64,000 nt of DNA from the NCBI GenBank assembly GCA_047974625.1, contig JBKECK010000077.1, forward strand, positions 1 through 64,000, in the 5' to 3' direction. The translations under genes were made by a program, and so were the position numbers. Origin of the DNA: CADEDH01 sp047974625 (GTDB lineage Bacteria; Actinomycetota; Acidimicrobiia; Acidimicrobiales; SZUA-35). Each line of letters starts with the position of its first letter. Positions within the stretch are counted from its first letter, which is position 1. The notes under the pieces were generated by a model that was given only the letters and a program-made list of their open reading frames with translations, had not been told where the DNA came from and did no database searches. Of this stretch, positions 48,987 to 58,663 are shown piece after piece.

Positions 48987-51900
48987 ATGAGCATCATCGT
49001 CGCCCTCCAGCACCGAACCAGCTATCACTACCCCCGACCTGCATCGTTGTCGCCCCAGATCATCCGGCTGCGTCCCGCCCCCCACACCCGGACACCGATC
49101 TTGTCGTATTCACTGACGATCGAACCCCCGGATCATTTCCTCAATTGGCAGCAGGACCCATTCGGCAATCATCTGGCCCGGCTGGTGGTCCCGGAACGCA
49201 CCGATCATCTCATCGTCACCGTGGATCTGGTGGCCGAGCTGGTGACGGTCAACCCGTTCGATTTCTTCCTCGAACCCGAGGTGGAGACCATCCCGTTCGA
49301 CTACGAACCGGGCCTGGCCCACGACCTCGCCCCCTACCGGGCCACGGTGGAGACCTGGGGTCCCGACCTCGATGCTTGGTATACCGACACGGTGGCCTCC
49401 TGCGGCCTGGACCCGGCCCGACCCGCGGCCGGTGACGGGGTGGACACGGTCAGCTTCCTGTTGCGGCTGACCCAACGGTTGGCCGACACCATCCGCTACG
49501 AGATCCGTTACGAACCGGGGGTCCAGTCGAGCAAGGTCACCGTTACCCGGGCCGCCGGATCGTGCCGGGACTCGGCCTGGCTGCTGGTCGAGACCCTGCG
49601 CCGGCTCGGACTGGCCGCCCGGTTCGTGTCCGGTTACCTGGTGCAGCTCACCCCCGACGTGAAACCCCTGGATGGCCCGGGCGGCCCGGACGCCGACTTC
49701 ACCGATCTGCACGCCTGGACCGAGGTGTTCCTCCCCGGGGCCGGCTGGGTGGGGCTCGATGCCACCAGCGGCCTGGCCGCCGGTGAGGGCCACATCCCCC
49801 TTGTCGCCTCCCCGGAACCGCAGCGGGCGGCCCCGATCACGGGCAGCTCCGACATCGCCGCCGACCGGTTCGACTACGCCAACGAGGTCGTCCGGCTCCA
49901 GGAGGCCCCCCGCTCGACCCTCCCCTACGACAACGGCGACTGGGAACGGGTGGTCGATCTCGGTCACCAGGTCGACGAGGTGCTCACCGCCGAGGACGTC
50001 CGCCTCACCATGGGTGGGGAGCCCACCTTCGTCTCGGCCGACGATTTCGAGTCCGAGCAGTGGACCACGGCCGCTGACGGGGCCGACAAGCGCCGCAAGG
50101 CCCGGGCGTTGAGCGCCCGCCTCCACGACCGGTTCGCCCCGGGTGGGGTGGTCCAGCACGGCCAGGGCAAATGGTATCCGGGGGAACCGCTGCCCCGGTG
50201 GGAGATCAGGCTCGTCTGGCGGCTCGACGGCGTCCCGGTGTGGCAGGACCGGTCCCGCCTGGCTGACCCCAGCGATGATCTCGGCCACGACCACACCACG
50301 GCCCGCACCGTGGCCGAGGCGATCGCGGGCCGGTTCGCCGTACCCGCCGACCTGGTGCGGGACACCTACGAGGACCCGGTCTACGGCTTGTGGCGGGAGG
50401 CCTCCCTGCCCGTCGACGTCGACCCGACCTCCACCGACCTCGACGACGAGGACCAGCGCCGAGCCCTCATGAGCCTGTTCGACGGGGGTCTCGGTGGGGT
50501 GGTGGGAACCTTCTTCCCGCTCGGATTCGCCGGCGGCCGGTGGCAGACCAGCACCTGGCCCCTGCGCCGGGCCCAGGTCTTCCTCACCCCGGGCACCTCA
50601 CCCATGGGTATGCGGCTGCCGCTCGACACCCTCCCCACCGACCCGGAGACCTGGCCGGACGCCGAGGAGGAACGCGACCCGCTGGAGGACCGTGGACCCC
50701 TGGCCCCGGACGGGCCGAGTGGGCCGGGCCCGGCCGCGATGACCGACCCGGTGATCGTGCGGACCGCCCTGGCCGTGGAGGCCCGCGACGGGGTGGTGCG
50801 GATCTTCCTGCCCCCCCTGCCCACCATCGAGGCCGGCCTCACCCTGCTGCACACGGTGGAGGACGCCCTGGCCGCCACCGGGGTGACGGCCACGTTGGAG
50901 GGCTACGCCCTGGCCTACGACCCCCGGGTCGACCGGCTCAGCGTCACCCCCGATCCGGGCGTGATCGAGGTCAACGTGCCCCCGGCCCGGTCATGGGACG
51001 AGCTGTACAGCATCACCGACGGCCTCTACGACGACGCCCGCCAGGTGGGCCTGGCCACCGAGAAGTTCCACCTGGACGGCCGCCACACCGGCACCGGAGG
51101 TGGGAACCACATCACCATCGGCGGACCGACCCCGCGCGACAGCCCCCTACTGCGCAACCCGGCCCTGCTGGCCAGCATGATCACCTACTGGCAGCATCAC
51201 CCGAGCCTGTCGTACGCCTTCTCGGGGATGTTCGTGGGCCCGACCAGCCAGTCGCCCCGGGTGGACGAGGCCCGCCACGAGAACCTCCACGAGCTGGAGA
51301 TCGCCCTCGGCGAACTGGACCGGGCCCCCGACCCCAGCCCCTGGTTGGCCGATCGCGCCCTCCGGCACCTGCTGACCGACCTGACCGGCAACACCCACCG
51401 GGCCGAGCTGTGCATCGACAAGCTGTACTCCCCGGACCACGCCCGGGGTCGTCTCGGTCTGCTGGAGCTGCGGGCCTTCGAGATGCCCCCCCACCCGAGG
51501 ATGGCCATGGTGCAGTACCTGATGGTCCGGGCCATCGTGGCGCGACTGTGGAACAAGCCGTACCGGATGCCCCTCGTGCGGTGGGGCACCGACCTCCACG
51601 ACCGGTACCTCCTTCCCCACTACCTGGCCGAGGACGCCCGGGCGGTCACCCACGACCTCAACGCGGCCGGGTTCGCCTTCGACGCCGGCTGGCTGGAACC
51701 GTTCTTCGAGTTCCGCTTCCCCCGCTACGGGACCATCGTGGCCGGCGGCACCTCCGTCGAGCTCCGGGCGGCCATCGAACCCTGGCTCGTGCTGGGCGAG
51801 GAGGCCCGCCAGAACGGCACCGCCCGCTACGTCGACTCCTCCATGGAGCGGCTCCAGGTCAAGACCCACGGCTTCGTGCCCGGCCGGCACGCTCTCCTGG

Positions 51901-52361
51901 TCAACCGGACGCCGGTGCCCCTGCGGCCCACCGGCCGCCCCGGGGAGGAGGTGGCCGGGATCCGCTACCGGGCCTGGCATCCCCCCTCGGCCCTCCATCC
52001 CACCATCGGGGTGCACCACCCGCTCACCTTCGAGATCGTGGACCGGTGGAGCCGGACGCCGATCGGCGGGGCCCGCTACCACGTGGCCCACCCGGGCGGG
52101 CGAGCCTACGACATCCTCCCGGTGAACGCACTGGAGGCCGAGGCCCGACGCCAGAGCCGCTTCGACGACTGGACCGTGGCCGACCAGGCCCGGCCCGAAC
52201 CGCGGCCCGACCTGGACGGGCCCGGCGTCGGCGACCGCCTGCCCCGGCCGGCCACGGCCGAGGCGACGGTGTTGGAACCGTTCGTGGCCGACGAGTCGCC
52301 CGAGGCCGAGGTCCCGGTCGACGTCGAGTTCCCGGTCACCTTCGACCTCCGGGGCCGCTGA
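48987..52361 (+). CDS. Transglutaminase-like protein with DUF2126 domain
   Basis: A 1124-residue protein. The N-terminal ~290 residues are a bacterial transglutaminase-like unit: the N-terminal beta domain ('LQHRTSYHYPRPASLSPQIIRLRPAPHTRTPI') and a papain-fold core with the triad Cys in 'AAGSCRDSAWLLVETLRRLGL', His in 'DLHAWTEVFLPG', and Asp in 'GLDATSGL'. The remaining ~800 residues are DUF2126 ('LTMGGEPTFVSADDFESEQW', 'GQGKWYPGEPLPRW', 'KFHLDGRHTGTGGGNHITIGG'). This architecture occurs with circularly permuted ATP-grasp/alpha-E genes in predicted peptide-ligation loci, and those genes lie directly opposite here. Start ATG 48987 with GGGG upstream; a GTG at 48978 is possible. Cytoplasmic; substrate unknown. 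Confidence 0.85.
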   Translation: MSIIVALQHRTSYHYPRPASLSPQIIRLRPAPHTRTPILSYSLTIEPPDHFLNWQQDPFGNHLARLVVPERTDHLIVTVDLVAELVTVNPFDFFLEPEVETIPFDYEPGLAHDLAPYRATVETWGPDLDAWYTDTVASCGLDPARPAAGDGVDTVSFLLRLTQRLADTIRYEIRYEPGVQSSKVTVTRAAGSCRDSAWLLVETLRRLGLAARFVSGYLVQLTPDVKPLDGPGGPDADFTDLHAWTEVFLPGAGWVGLDATSGLAAGEGHIPLVASPEPQRAAPITGSSDIAADRFDYANEVVRLQEAPRSTLPYDNGDWERVVDLGHQVDEVLTAEDVRLTMGGEPTFVSADDFESEQWTTAADGADKRRKARALSARLHDRFAPGGVVQHGQGKWYPGEPLPRWEIRLVWRLDGVPVWQDRSRLADPSDDLGHDHTTARTVAEAIAGRFAVPADLVRDTYEDPVYGLWREASLPVDVDPTSTDLDDEDQRRALMSLFDGGLGGVVGTFFPLGFAGGRWQTSTWPLRRAQVFLTPGTSPMGMRLPLDTLPTDPETWPDAEEERDPLEDRGPLAPDGPSGPGPAAMTDPVIVRTALAVEARDGVVRIFLPPLPTIEAGLTLLHTVEDALAATGVTATLEGYALAYDPRVDRLSVTPDPGVIEVNVPPARSWDELYSITDGLYDDARQVGLATEKFHLDGRHTGTGGGNHITIGGPTPRDSPLLRNPALLASMITYWQHHPSLSYAFSGMFVGPTSQSPRVDEARHENLHELEIALGELDRAPDPSPWLADRALRHLLTDLTGNTHRAELCIDKLYSPDHARGRLGLLELRAFEMPPHPRMAMVQYLMVRAIVARLWNKPYRMPLVRWGTDLHDRYLLPHYLAEDARAVTHDLNAAGFAFDAGWLEPFFEFRFPRYGTIVAGGTSVELRAAIEPWLVLGEEARQNGTARYVDSSMERLQVKTHGFVPGRHALLVNRTPVPLRPTGRPGEEVAGIRYRAWHPPSALHPTIGVHHPLTFEIVDRWSRTPIGGARYHVAHPGGRAYDILPVNALEAEARRQSRFDDWTVADQARPEPRPDLDGPGVGDRLPRPATAEATVLEPFVADESPEAEVPVDVEFPVTFDLRGR

Positions 52362-52384
52362 CCGGCCCGGGGCGGGAGCTCCGC

Positions 52385-54112
52385 TCAGCTCGACTCGGTG
52401 ACCCGGACCTCGATGTCCAGCGTCTCCTTACCGGGGGCCGAGCGGTACACGGTACCCGAGGTTGGCGTGGCGTCGCGGTAGTTCCGCCCAACCGCCACCC
52501 TCACATGGTCGCCCCCGGCCCGGGTGCCGTTGGTGGGGTCGTAGCCGCGCCAGCCCATCAGCGGCAGGTAGGTCTCCACCCAGGCGTGCGACGCCTCCGA
52601 CTGGAGCGTGTTGTCGTAGTCGGCGCCGGTGTAGATGTAACCGACCCGGTAGCGGGCCGGGATGTTCAGCATCCGGGCCAGGCAGATCATCAGGTTGGCG
52701 AAGTCCTGACACACCCCGGCCCGCGTCTGGTACACCTCGTAGGCGGTGGTCTCCACCGAGGTCAGACCGGGCCGGTACTTGTAGTCGTTGTGGATCGCGG
52801 TGGTGATGTCGTCGAGGGTGGGCAACAGCTCGTACTGGTTGCGCACCGCGAAGGACCGGGCGTACCGGGTCAGTTCAGCCAGCTGGGTCTCGGGTAGCTC
52901 GGGGGGCAGCAGGTAGGAGTGGAGCATGTGCTGCTGCCAGGGCATCCACACGATCGGCAGCTTCTGGGTCTGGGGGAGCATGTCCGGCCGGTCGACCGGG
53001 GCCATCACCTTCACCGACGACCGGGCGGTGATGACCAGTTCCTCGTAGGTGTCCGAGAGCTCGAAGCCCGCCACCTCGTTGCCGAACACGTCCTCGAAGT
53101 CGAACCGGAGGCCGGGCACGCTCAGGGTGACGTCGTGGGAGAACACCTGCTGGAACCGGTCGTTCACCGGGCGTAACCGGAGCCGGTGACTGGACCGGAT
53201 CACGGGGCTGGAGTAGCGGTAGCGGCTGACGTGCTCGATCTCGAGGCGCCGGGTGGTGGCCCGGGGCTGGGTCCGGTTCGGCGGCCGGGTCACCTTGGGG
53301 GTGGCCACCCCGTCGAGCTCGAGGCTGGTGACGGTGACCTGGCCGCCGGCGGCCACCGCCATCCCCCCCGGGGCCAGGGCCTCCGCAGTGTCAGAACCGA
53401 AGGCCAAGGTGGACAGCAGGACGAGTGACGAGTTGCCGCTGCCGAGCCCGCCCATGCCCACCGAGACGCCGGCCTCCACCAGGTCGAGCCCGACGGTCTC
53501 GGGAGGTACGTACCGGGCGCAGAACAAGGGCTGGAAGCCGGTCACGCACCGATAGGCCATCAGCGAGGTGCCGTCGCTGAGCAGGACGTTGAGCGAGCCG
53601 AGCTGGTTGGCCTGGGCCATGAGCTGCTCCACCCGGGTCCAGCCGTACTCCTCCAGGGTGGACGTGCCGGCCTCGGCCATCCGGCCCAGTAGCCAGCAGA
53701 GGAGGTGTTCGGTGTCGGTGGACCCGATCGGGGCCAGGGCCGGATCGTCGGGAAGGGGAAGGACGTCGTTGAGATTCCCGAGCAGGTCCCCATTGTGGGC
53801 GATCGTCCACGACCGGCCAGCGAAGCTCCGCACGAACGGGTGGGTGTCACGGTGGGTGGCCCGTTTGGCCGCCCCCCGGAGGTGGGCGATCAGAAGGGAG
53901 GCATGCAGGGTGCCCCGGTCGGCCAGGACGTCGATGACCCCGTCGGAGACCCCCGATCCGGGGTTCCGGACCGCGGCCGCGGCCAGTTCGTCGTCGGGAT
54001 ACCAGGCGACCCCCCAGCCGGTACGGCCGTCGTCGATCGCCCCGGGGATGTGGCTGAACGACAGCAGCGGCGTGGCCGGCTGGTCGAACGACATACCGAT
54101 GAGCTCGCTCAC
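52385..54112 (-). CDS. Class II glutamine amidotransferase-transglutaminase fusion with Ser at the nucleophile position
   Basis: A 575-residue fusion. Residues 1-~255 follow the YafJ/EgtC-type class II glutamine amidotransferase: 'GWGVAWYPDDELAAAAV', 'LLIAHLRGAAKRATHRDTHPF', 'WTIAHNGDLLGNL' and 'GSTDTEHL'. These proteins normally begin M-C, with Cys2 as the N-terminal nucleophile; here the sequence is M-S-E-L-I-G-M-S (codon AGC), so Cys is replaced by Ser. Residues ~290-575 are a bacterial transglutaminase with Cys in 'TRAGVCQDFANLMICLARML', His in 'EASHAWVETYLP' and Asp in 'GYDPTNGT', all intact. The start is GTG 54112. It lies 48 bp downstream of the ATP-grasp-alpha-E gene in a probable operon and converges on the DUF2126 gene. 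Confidence 0.83.
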   Translation of the reverse strand: MSELIGMSFDQPATPLLSFSHIPGAIDDGRTGWGVAWYPDDELAAAAVRNPGSGVSDGVIDVLADRGTLHASLLIAHLRGAAKRATHRDTHPFVRSFAGRSWTIAHNGDLLGNLNDVLPLPDDPALAPIGSTDTEHLLCWLLGRMAEAGTSTLEEYGWTRVEQLMAQANQLGSLNVLLSDGTSLMAYRCVTGFQPLFCARYVPPETVGLDLVEAGVSVGMGGLGSGNSSLVLLSTLAFGSDTAEALAPGGMAVAAGGQVTVTSLELDGVATPKVTRPPNRTQPRATTRRLEIEHVSRYRYSSPVIRSSHRLRLRPVNDRFQQVFSHDVTLSVPGLRFDFEDVFGNEVAGFELSDTYEELVITARSSVKVMAPVDRPDMLPQTQKLPIVWMPWQQHMLHSYLLPPELPETQLAELTRYARSFAVRNQYELLPTLDDITTAIHNDYKYRPGLTSVETTAYEVYQTRAGVCQDFANLMICLARMLNIPARYRVGYIYTGADYDNTLQSEASHAWVETYLPLMGWRGYDPTNGTRAGGDHVRVAVGRNYRDATPTSGTVYRSAPGKETLDIEVRVTESS

Positions 54113-54160
54113 CCCGACCGCCCCGCTCCCGGGTCGTGACGACCCGACGCCCGACCGGCG

Positions 54161-56605
54161 CTAGCGGCCGGCCTCGAAGAACTCGGCGTGACCCTCATCA
54201 CTGAACTGCTCCAACCCTGCGGCGACGGCCCGCAACGCCCGACTCGGATCGTCACCGAGCAGGTCCGGCAACGGTAGCGCCACGCGCTCGGCCAGCTCCA
54301 CCATGAGCGAGAGGGCCCGACTGTCCTGTCGACGGTCGAATCCGGTCATGGCGCCGACGAGGGCGGCCGAATGCTCCAGATTCCACCGCAGGCTCCGGGG
54401 GAACTCGGCGTCTCCGACCAGGAAGGCGATGGCGTCCAGGGGTTCGAGCGAGGTCTGGAAGACCCGCCGGTACTCCTGGAGGGCACCCGCCGCCCGCATC
54501 AGGTTGATCCACACCCGAACCGGGGGGCGGGAGTTGCCCATCATCCGCACGAAGTAGACGTCGATCAGGCGAGCGTTGAGGAGGGCCCGTTCGGTGAGCC
54601 GCCCGAGGGACAGGAACCTCCAGCCGTCGTTGCGGCTCATGCCCACCTCGGTGATGCCGTGGAAGGTCTCCGAGGACCGGGCGACATGGATGAACAGGTT
54701 CTGGGGGGCGTCCCTCAGCTCGGCGTCGAAGTCGATCGCCTGGAGCCCGGCCCAGGCGTCGTTCACCGCGGTGCGCAGCTCGATCGGGATCTTCTCCCGC
54801 ACCTGGCGGAGGTTGGCCCGAGCGCTGGCCAGACAGCTCATGATGGAGCCGGGGTTGTCCCGGTCGTCGACCAGGAACCGGGTGACCTCGGTGGTGGCCC
54901 GTTCCCGTCCGGTCTCGGCGTAGTCCTCGGTGAGGGTGAGGACCTCGAGCAGTTCCCCCCAGCGGAGACCAGCCTCCACCGGCAGGCCGGACAGTACCCC
55001 GTGGTGGGCCTCGGCCAGGAAGCGGGCGGTACCGTCCATGCGCTCCAGGTACCGGCCGGTCCAGAACAGGGGCTCGGCCACCCGGGCCAGCACGGTGTCG
55101 GTGTCGAAGCGGCCCTGCTGATCGAACGACCGGGAGATCCCCTGCTTGTGGTCGGGGGCCCGTTCGACCCAGGTGTCCTTGGATCCACCCCCCTGGGAGG
55201 AGTTGACCACCAGGGACCCCCGCCGCAGGGCCACCCGGGTCAGGCCACCGGGTAGGACGTCGATGTACTCCCCCCCGACCACGAAGGGCCGGAGATCCAC
55301 GTGACGGGGTTCGAGACGACCGTCGATCATGGTCGGGTGGCGGCTCAGCTTGATCACCTTCTGGGCGATGAACCGATCTGGCTCGGCGGTCACCTCGGCC
55401 ACCATCTCCTCGACCTCGGCCTCGGTGGCCTGGGGACCCACGAAGATGCCGTAGCCCCCGGAACCGTCGACCGGTTTGACCACCCAGGGGGTCGGGTCGC
55501 TGAACACCGCGGCCCGGCGGTCCGGGTCGGACAGCATGAAGGTCTCCACGTTCGGGAGGATCGGCTCCTCGCCCAGGTAGTACCGGATCATCTCCGGCAC
55601 GTAGACGTACATCGCCTTGTCGTCCGCGGCCCCGTTCCCGAGCGCATTGGCCAGGCTGACCCCACCCGCCCGGGCCACCGACACCAGGCCGGGGACGCCG
55701 AGAACCGAGTCGGGCCGGCCCACCTCCGGGTCGAGGAACTCGTCGTCGATCCGCCGGTAGATGACGTCCACCCGGGTCCGGCCCCTCGTGGTCCGCATCC
55801 AGACCGACTCGTCCTCCACGAACAGGTCGCTCCCCTGGACAAGCTGGATGCCCATGTTCTCGGCCAGGAAGGCGTGCTCGAAGTAGGCCGAGTTGAACGG
55901 ACCGGGGGTGAGCAGCACCACCGTCGGGTGCTCACCGGCCCGGGCCGGGGCGATGGACTGGAGCGCCCTCAACAGCAGGGTGGGATACTGCTCGACGGTG
56001 CGGATGTTGATCTCGCCCATCACCCGGGGCAGCAGGCGGGTCATGGCCAGCCGGTTCTCCAGGACGTAGGAGGCCCCGGAGGGCACCCGCAGGTTGTCCT
56101 CCAACACCACGAACCGACCCTCACCGTCCCGGACCAGGTCGATCCCGGCCACCAGGGCCCGTGCGTTGTACGCCTGGGGGATTCCCTGGGCCAGCTTGGT
56201 GTAACCGTTCGCCTGTTCCAGGACCCGGCGGGGGACGATCCCGTCGTTGACGATGGCGCAGTCCCCGTCGTAGACGTCGCCCAGGAACTGGTTGAGGGCC
56301 CGGAGCCGCTGACCCAGGCCCCGTTCGATGTCCCGCCACACATCGGCGGTGATCAGGCGGGGCACGAGATCCAGGGGGAAGGTCCGTTCGGTGCCCGTGT
56401 CGTCGCTGTAGACCGTGAAGGTGATGTCGCGGGTGTGGAACAGCTGATCCTTGAGCTGCTGACGGCGGGCAAGCTCGTCGGATCCGAGGGTTCGCAACCG
56501 CTGGACGACGAGCTCGTACTCGGGCCGGACGGCACCGTTCGGTTCGAACACCTCGTCGTAGAAGCCAGCAAGGTCGTAGTCGGCAAACGGGTCGGACGAC
56601 GTCAT
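54161..56605 (-). CDS. Circularly permuted ATP-grasp protein fused to alpha-E domain
   Basis: An 814-residue fusion of two proteins usually encoded separately. Residues ~1-480 are the circularly permuted ATP-grasp type 2 ligase: 'FPLDLVPRLITADVWRDIERGLGQRLRALNQFLGDVY', 'VLEDNLRVPSGASYVLENR', 'WVVKPVDGSGGYGIFVGP' and 'FIAQKVIKLSRHPT'. Residues ~510-800 form the alpha-E helical domain ('VARVAEPLFWTGRYLERMDGTARFLAEAHHGVL', first word approximate; 'NDGWRFLSLGRLTERALLNARLIDVYFVRMM'). Such pairs, with transglutaminases, are predicted to ligate amino acids to a peptide or protein. The ATG at 56605 lies 6 nt after a TAGGTT box, with no ribosome binding site. Confidence 0.85.
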   Translation of the reverse strand: MTSSDPFADYDLAGFYDEVFEPNGAVRPEYELVVQRLRTLGSDELARRQQLKDQLFHTRDITFTVYSDDTGTERTFPLDLVPRLITADVWRDIERGLGQRLRALNQFLGDVYDGDCAIVNDGIVPRRVLEQANGYTKLAQGIPQAYNARALVAGIDLVRDGEGRFVVLEDNLRVPSGASYVLENRLAMTRLLPRVMGEINIRTVEQYPTLLLRALQSIAPARAGEHPTVVLLTPGPFNSAYFEHAFLAENMGIQLVQGSDLFVEDESVWMRTTRGRTRVDVIYRRIDDEFLDPEVGRPDSVLGVPGLVSVARAGGVSLANALGNGAADDKAMYVYVPEMIRYYLGEEPILPNVETFMLSDPDRRAAVFSDPTPWVVKPVDGSGGYGIFVGPQATEAEVEEMVAEVTAEPDRFIAQKVIKLSRHPTMIDGRLEPRHVDLRPFVVGGEYIDVLPGGLTRVALRRGSLVVNSSQGGGSKDTWVERAPDHKQGISRSFDQQGRFDTDTVLARVAEPLFWTGRYLERMDGTARFLAEAHHGVLSGLPVEAGLRWGELLEVLTLTEDYAETGRERATTEVTRFLVDDRDNPGSIMSCLASARANLRQVREKIPIELRTAVNDAWAGLQAIDFDAELRDAPQNLFIHVARSSETFHGITEVGMSRNDGWRFLSLGRLTERALLNARLIDVYFVRMMGNSRPPVRVWINLMRAAGALQEYRRVFQTSLEPLDAIAFLVGDAEFPRSLRWNLEHSAALVGAMTGFDRRQDSRALSLMVELAERVALPLPDLLGDDPSRALRAVAAGLEQFSDEGHAEFFEAGR

Positions 56606-56920
56606 GGGGCAAACCTACTCGGACCGGCCCCCGCCGGGTGTCACATCTCCCTGTCGAGGCCCATCGCGTCAGAATTCCCAGGTCGGCGGACGATGGTCGC
56701 TGGATGGCGAGGGTTGGACCCCCTGTTTACCGGTAACAAGCGGTAAGGGGCGGTGCGACCGGACCGAGTCCTCCGTACCGGCCGGGCGGGACGGCTGGGG
56801 ACGCCGCCGCGGCCGAACTCCCCCCGGCGGCCGATCCCCCACCCCGTACACGACGCCCCGGATCCCGCTGACCAGGGGGTACGCCGGGACGGGTTATCCC
56901 GAGACCAGGCCCGGGCCGGC
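56606..56920. other. Intergenic region with an AT-richer palindrome
   Basis: No gene is seen in this 315-bp gap. It holds the TAGGTT promoter of the ATP-grasp gene at its left end and a perfect 10-bp palindrome TTACCGGTAA at 56727-56736 within a short AT-richer patch. I checked for a tRNA because of the local sequence and found no T-loop or cloverleaf. Confidence 0.5.
56612..56617 (-). promoter_or_regulatory. -10 box TAGGTT, leaderless promoter of the ATP-grasp-alpha-E gene
   Basis: TAGGTT on the minus strand is 6 nt before the ATG at 56605, without a Shine-Dalgarno sequence. Confidence 0.5.
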
Positions 56921-58663
56921 TCAAGGGCGACCGGCCGGACGATCGTCGATGAAGCTCCGGTGAACATGATCTGTTGCCGGGTCGTCCGCCGTGTCATCTG
57001 CTGCGTCCACGATCGAGTAGGCGTAGCCCTGTTCGGCCAGGAACCGCTGACGGTTCCGGGCGAACCGGCTGTCGTCGGTGTCGGCGGCCACGACGGTGTA
57101 GAAGTTGGCCTGACGGCCGTCGGACTTGGGCCGGAGGATCCGGCCCAGTCGTTGGGCCTCCTCCTGGCGGCTACCGAACTGGCCTGAAACCTGGATCGCC
57201 ACCGACGCCTCGGGCAGGTCGATGGAGAAGTTGGCCACCTTGGACACCACCAGGAGTCGGATCCGACCCGAGCGGAACCCGTCGAACAGCTCGTCGCGGC
57301 GCCGTTGGGACGTCCGGCCGGTGAGCAGGGGGGCGTCGAGCCGCTCGGCCACGGCCCGCAGCTGATCGACGTACTGGCCGATTACCAGCACGCGGTCATC
57401 CCGATGTCGCTCGACCAACCGGTCCACCACGGCCAGCTTCTCGCCGGCCGTGGCCGCCACCTTGTAGCGCGATCTCGGCTCCGCGTCGGCGTAGCGGCGC
57501 CGGGTGTCGTCGCCGAGCGCCACCCGCACCTCGGTGCAGACGGCGGGAGCTATCCAACCGGCGGCCTCCAGCTCCAGCCACGGAGCGTCGTAGCGCTTCG
57601 GGCCGATGAGGCTGAAGATGTCGCCCTCCCGGCCGTCCTCCCGGATCAGGGTGGCCGTGAGCCCGAGCCGGCGGACGGCCTGGATCCGGGCCGTGGCCCG
57701 GAACACCGGCGCCGGCAGCAGGTGGACCTCGTCGTAGATGATGAGGCCCCAGCCCTGCTCGTCGAACAACCGGAGGTTGGGGTGGCGGGCGTCGATCCCG
57801 TCCCCCTCCGACGACGACGGGTCGGACCACACCAGGGACTGGTAGGTCACGAAGGTGACCGGCCGGAGCTGTTTACGCCGACCGGACCATTCCCCCAGGT
57901 CGTCAGCGGTGAGCCTGGTCTTGTCGATGGCCTCGTGCATCCACTGCCGGATCGACGACACGGTGGTGCACACCACCAGGGTGTTGGCCCGGGCGGCCGC
58001 CATGGCGGCCAGGCCGACCACCGTCTTGCCGGCCCCGCAGGGCAGCACGACCACCCCGTTGCCACCCGATTGCCCGCCGTCGCGCCACCAGCGGTCCACG
58101 GCGTCGGCCTGGTAGGGGCGGAGCCGCGCCGTGATCTCGGCGGCCGCCAGGATGTCACCGTCGAGGAAGCCGGCCTCGTCGGCGGGCGGCCAGCCGCAGG
58201 CCAGGAGGGCCTGCTTCACCGCCCCCCGGTCACCCTCCCGCACGGAGATCGTGTGATCGTCCACGCGGCGGCCCAACAGCTCCCGGACCTGGCGGTGGCC
58301 GGAGACCTCGTCCAGCAACAGGGGATCGTCGGAGGCCAGCACCAGGTCCCCACCGGCCCGGGTGAGCCAGAGGCGCCCGTACCGACCCATCATCTCGACC
58401 ACCTCGTCGTCCACCGACGCCGCCACCGGGTACTTGGCGTAGTCGTGGAGGACCTGGCACACGTCGTCGGCGGTCAGGCCGGCCGCCGCCGCGTTCCACA
58501 GGGAGAGGGCGCTGATCCGGTAGGTGTGAACGTGCTCGGGGGCCTTCAGCAACTCGGCGAACCGGGCCAGCTCCCGCTGCCCGTCGGCCGCCTTCGGAGT
58601 CGCCGTCTCCAACAGGACGGTCAGGTCGCTCTGGACGATCAGGGGGTTGACGGGATCAGACAT
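56921..58663 (-). CDS. XPB-type DNA repair helicase
   Basis: A 580-residue superfamily 2 helicase of the bacterial XPB group. An N-terminal domain (~1-140, 'PLIVQSDLTVLLET') typical of these proteins is followed by 'LRPYQADAVDRWW' and Walker A P208-C-G-A-G-K-T. The DEVH box is at 311-314, motif III is 'LGLTATLIRED', and the C-terminal helicase domain includes 'VSKVANFSIDLPEASVAIQVSGQFGSRQEEAQRLGRILRPK'. It unwinds DNA 3'-to-5' and is likely used in repair or transcription-coupled processes. The ATG at 58663 overlaps the end of the upstream helicase-associated gene by 8 bp, so the two are coupled. Confidence 0.9.
   Translation of the reverse strand: MSDPVNPLIVQSDLTVLLETATPKAADGQRELARFAELLKAPEHVHTYRISALSLWNAAAAGLTADDVCQVLHDYAKYPVAASVDDEVVEMMGRYGRLWLTRAGGDLVLASDDPLLLDEVSGHRQVRELLGRRVDDHTISVREGDRGAVKQALLACGWPPADEAGFLDGDILAAAEITARLRPYQADAVDRWWRDGGQSGGNGVVVLPCGAGKTVVGLAAMAAARANTLVVCTTVSSIRQWMHEAIDKTRLTADDLGEWSGRRKQLRPVTFVTYQSLVWSDPSSSEGDGIDARHPNLRLFDEQGWGLIIYDEVHLLPAPVFRATARIQAVRRLGLTATLIREDGREGDIFSLIGPKRYDAPWLELEAAGWIAPAVCTEVRVALGDDTRRRYADAEPRSRYKVAATAGEKLAVVDRLVERHRDDRVLVIGQYVDQLRAVAERLDAPLLTGRTSQRRRDELFDGFRSGRIRLLVVSKVANFSIDLPEASVAIQVSGQFGSRQEEAQRLGRILRPKSDGRQANFYTVVAADTDDSRFARNRQRFLAEQGYAYSIVDAADDTADDPATDHVHRSFIDDRPAGRP

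Noticed and set aside
56690..56760. Possible tRNA or attachment-site remnant in the gap before the ATP-grasp gene
   Set aside because: No T-loop consensus and no cloverleaf could be drawn on either strand.
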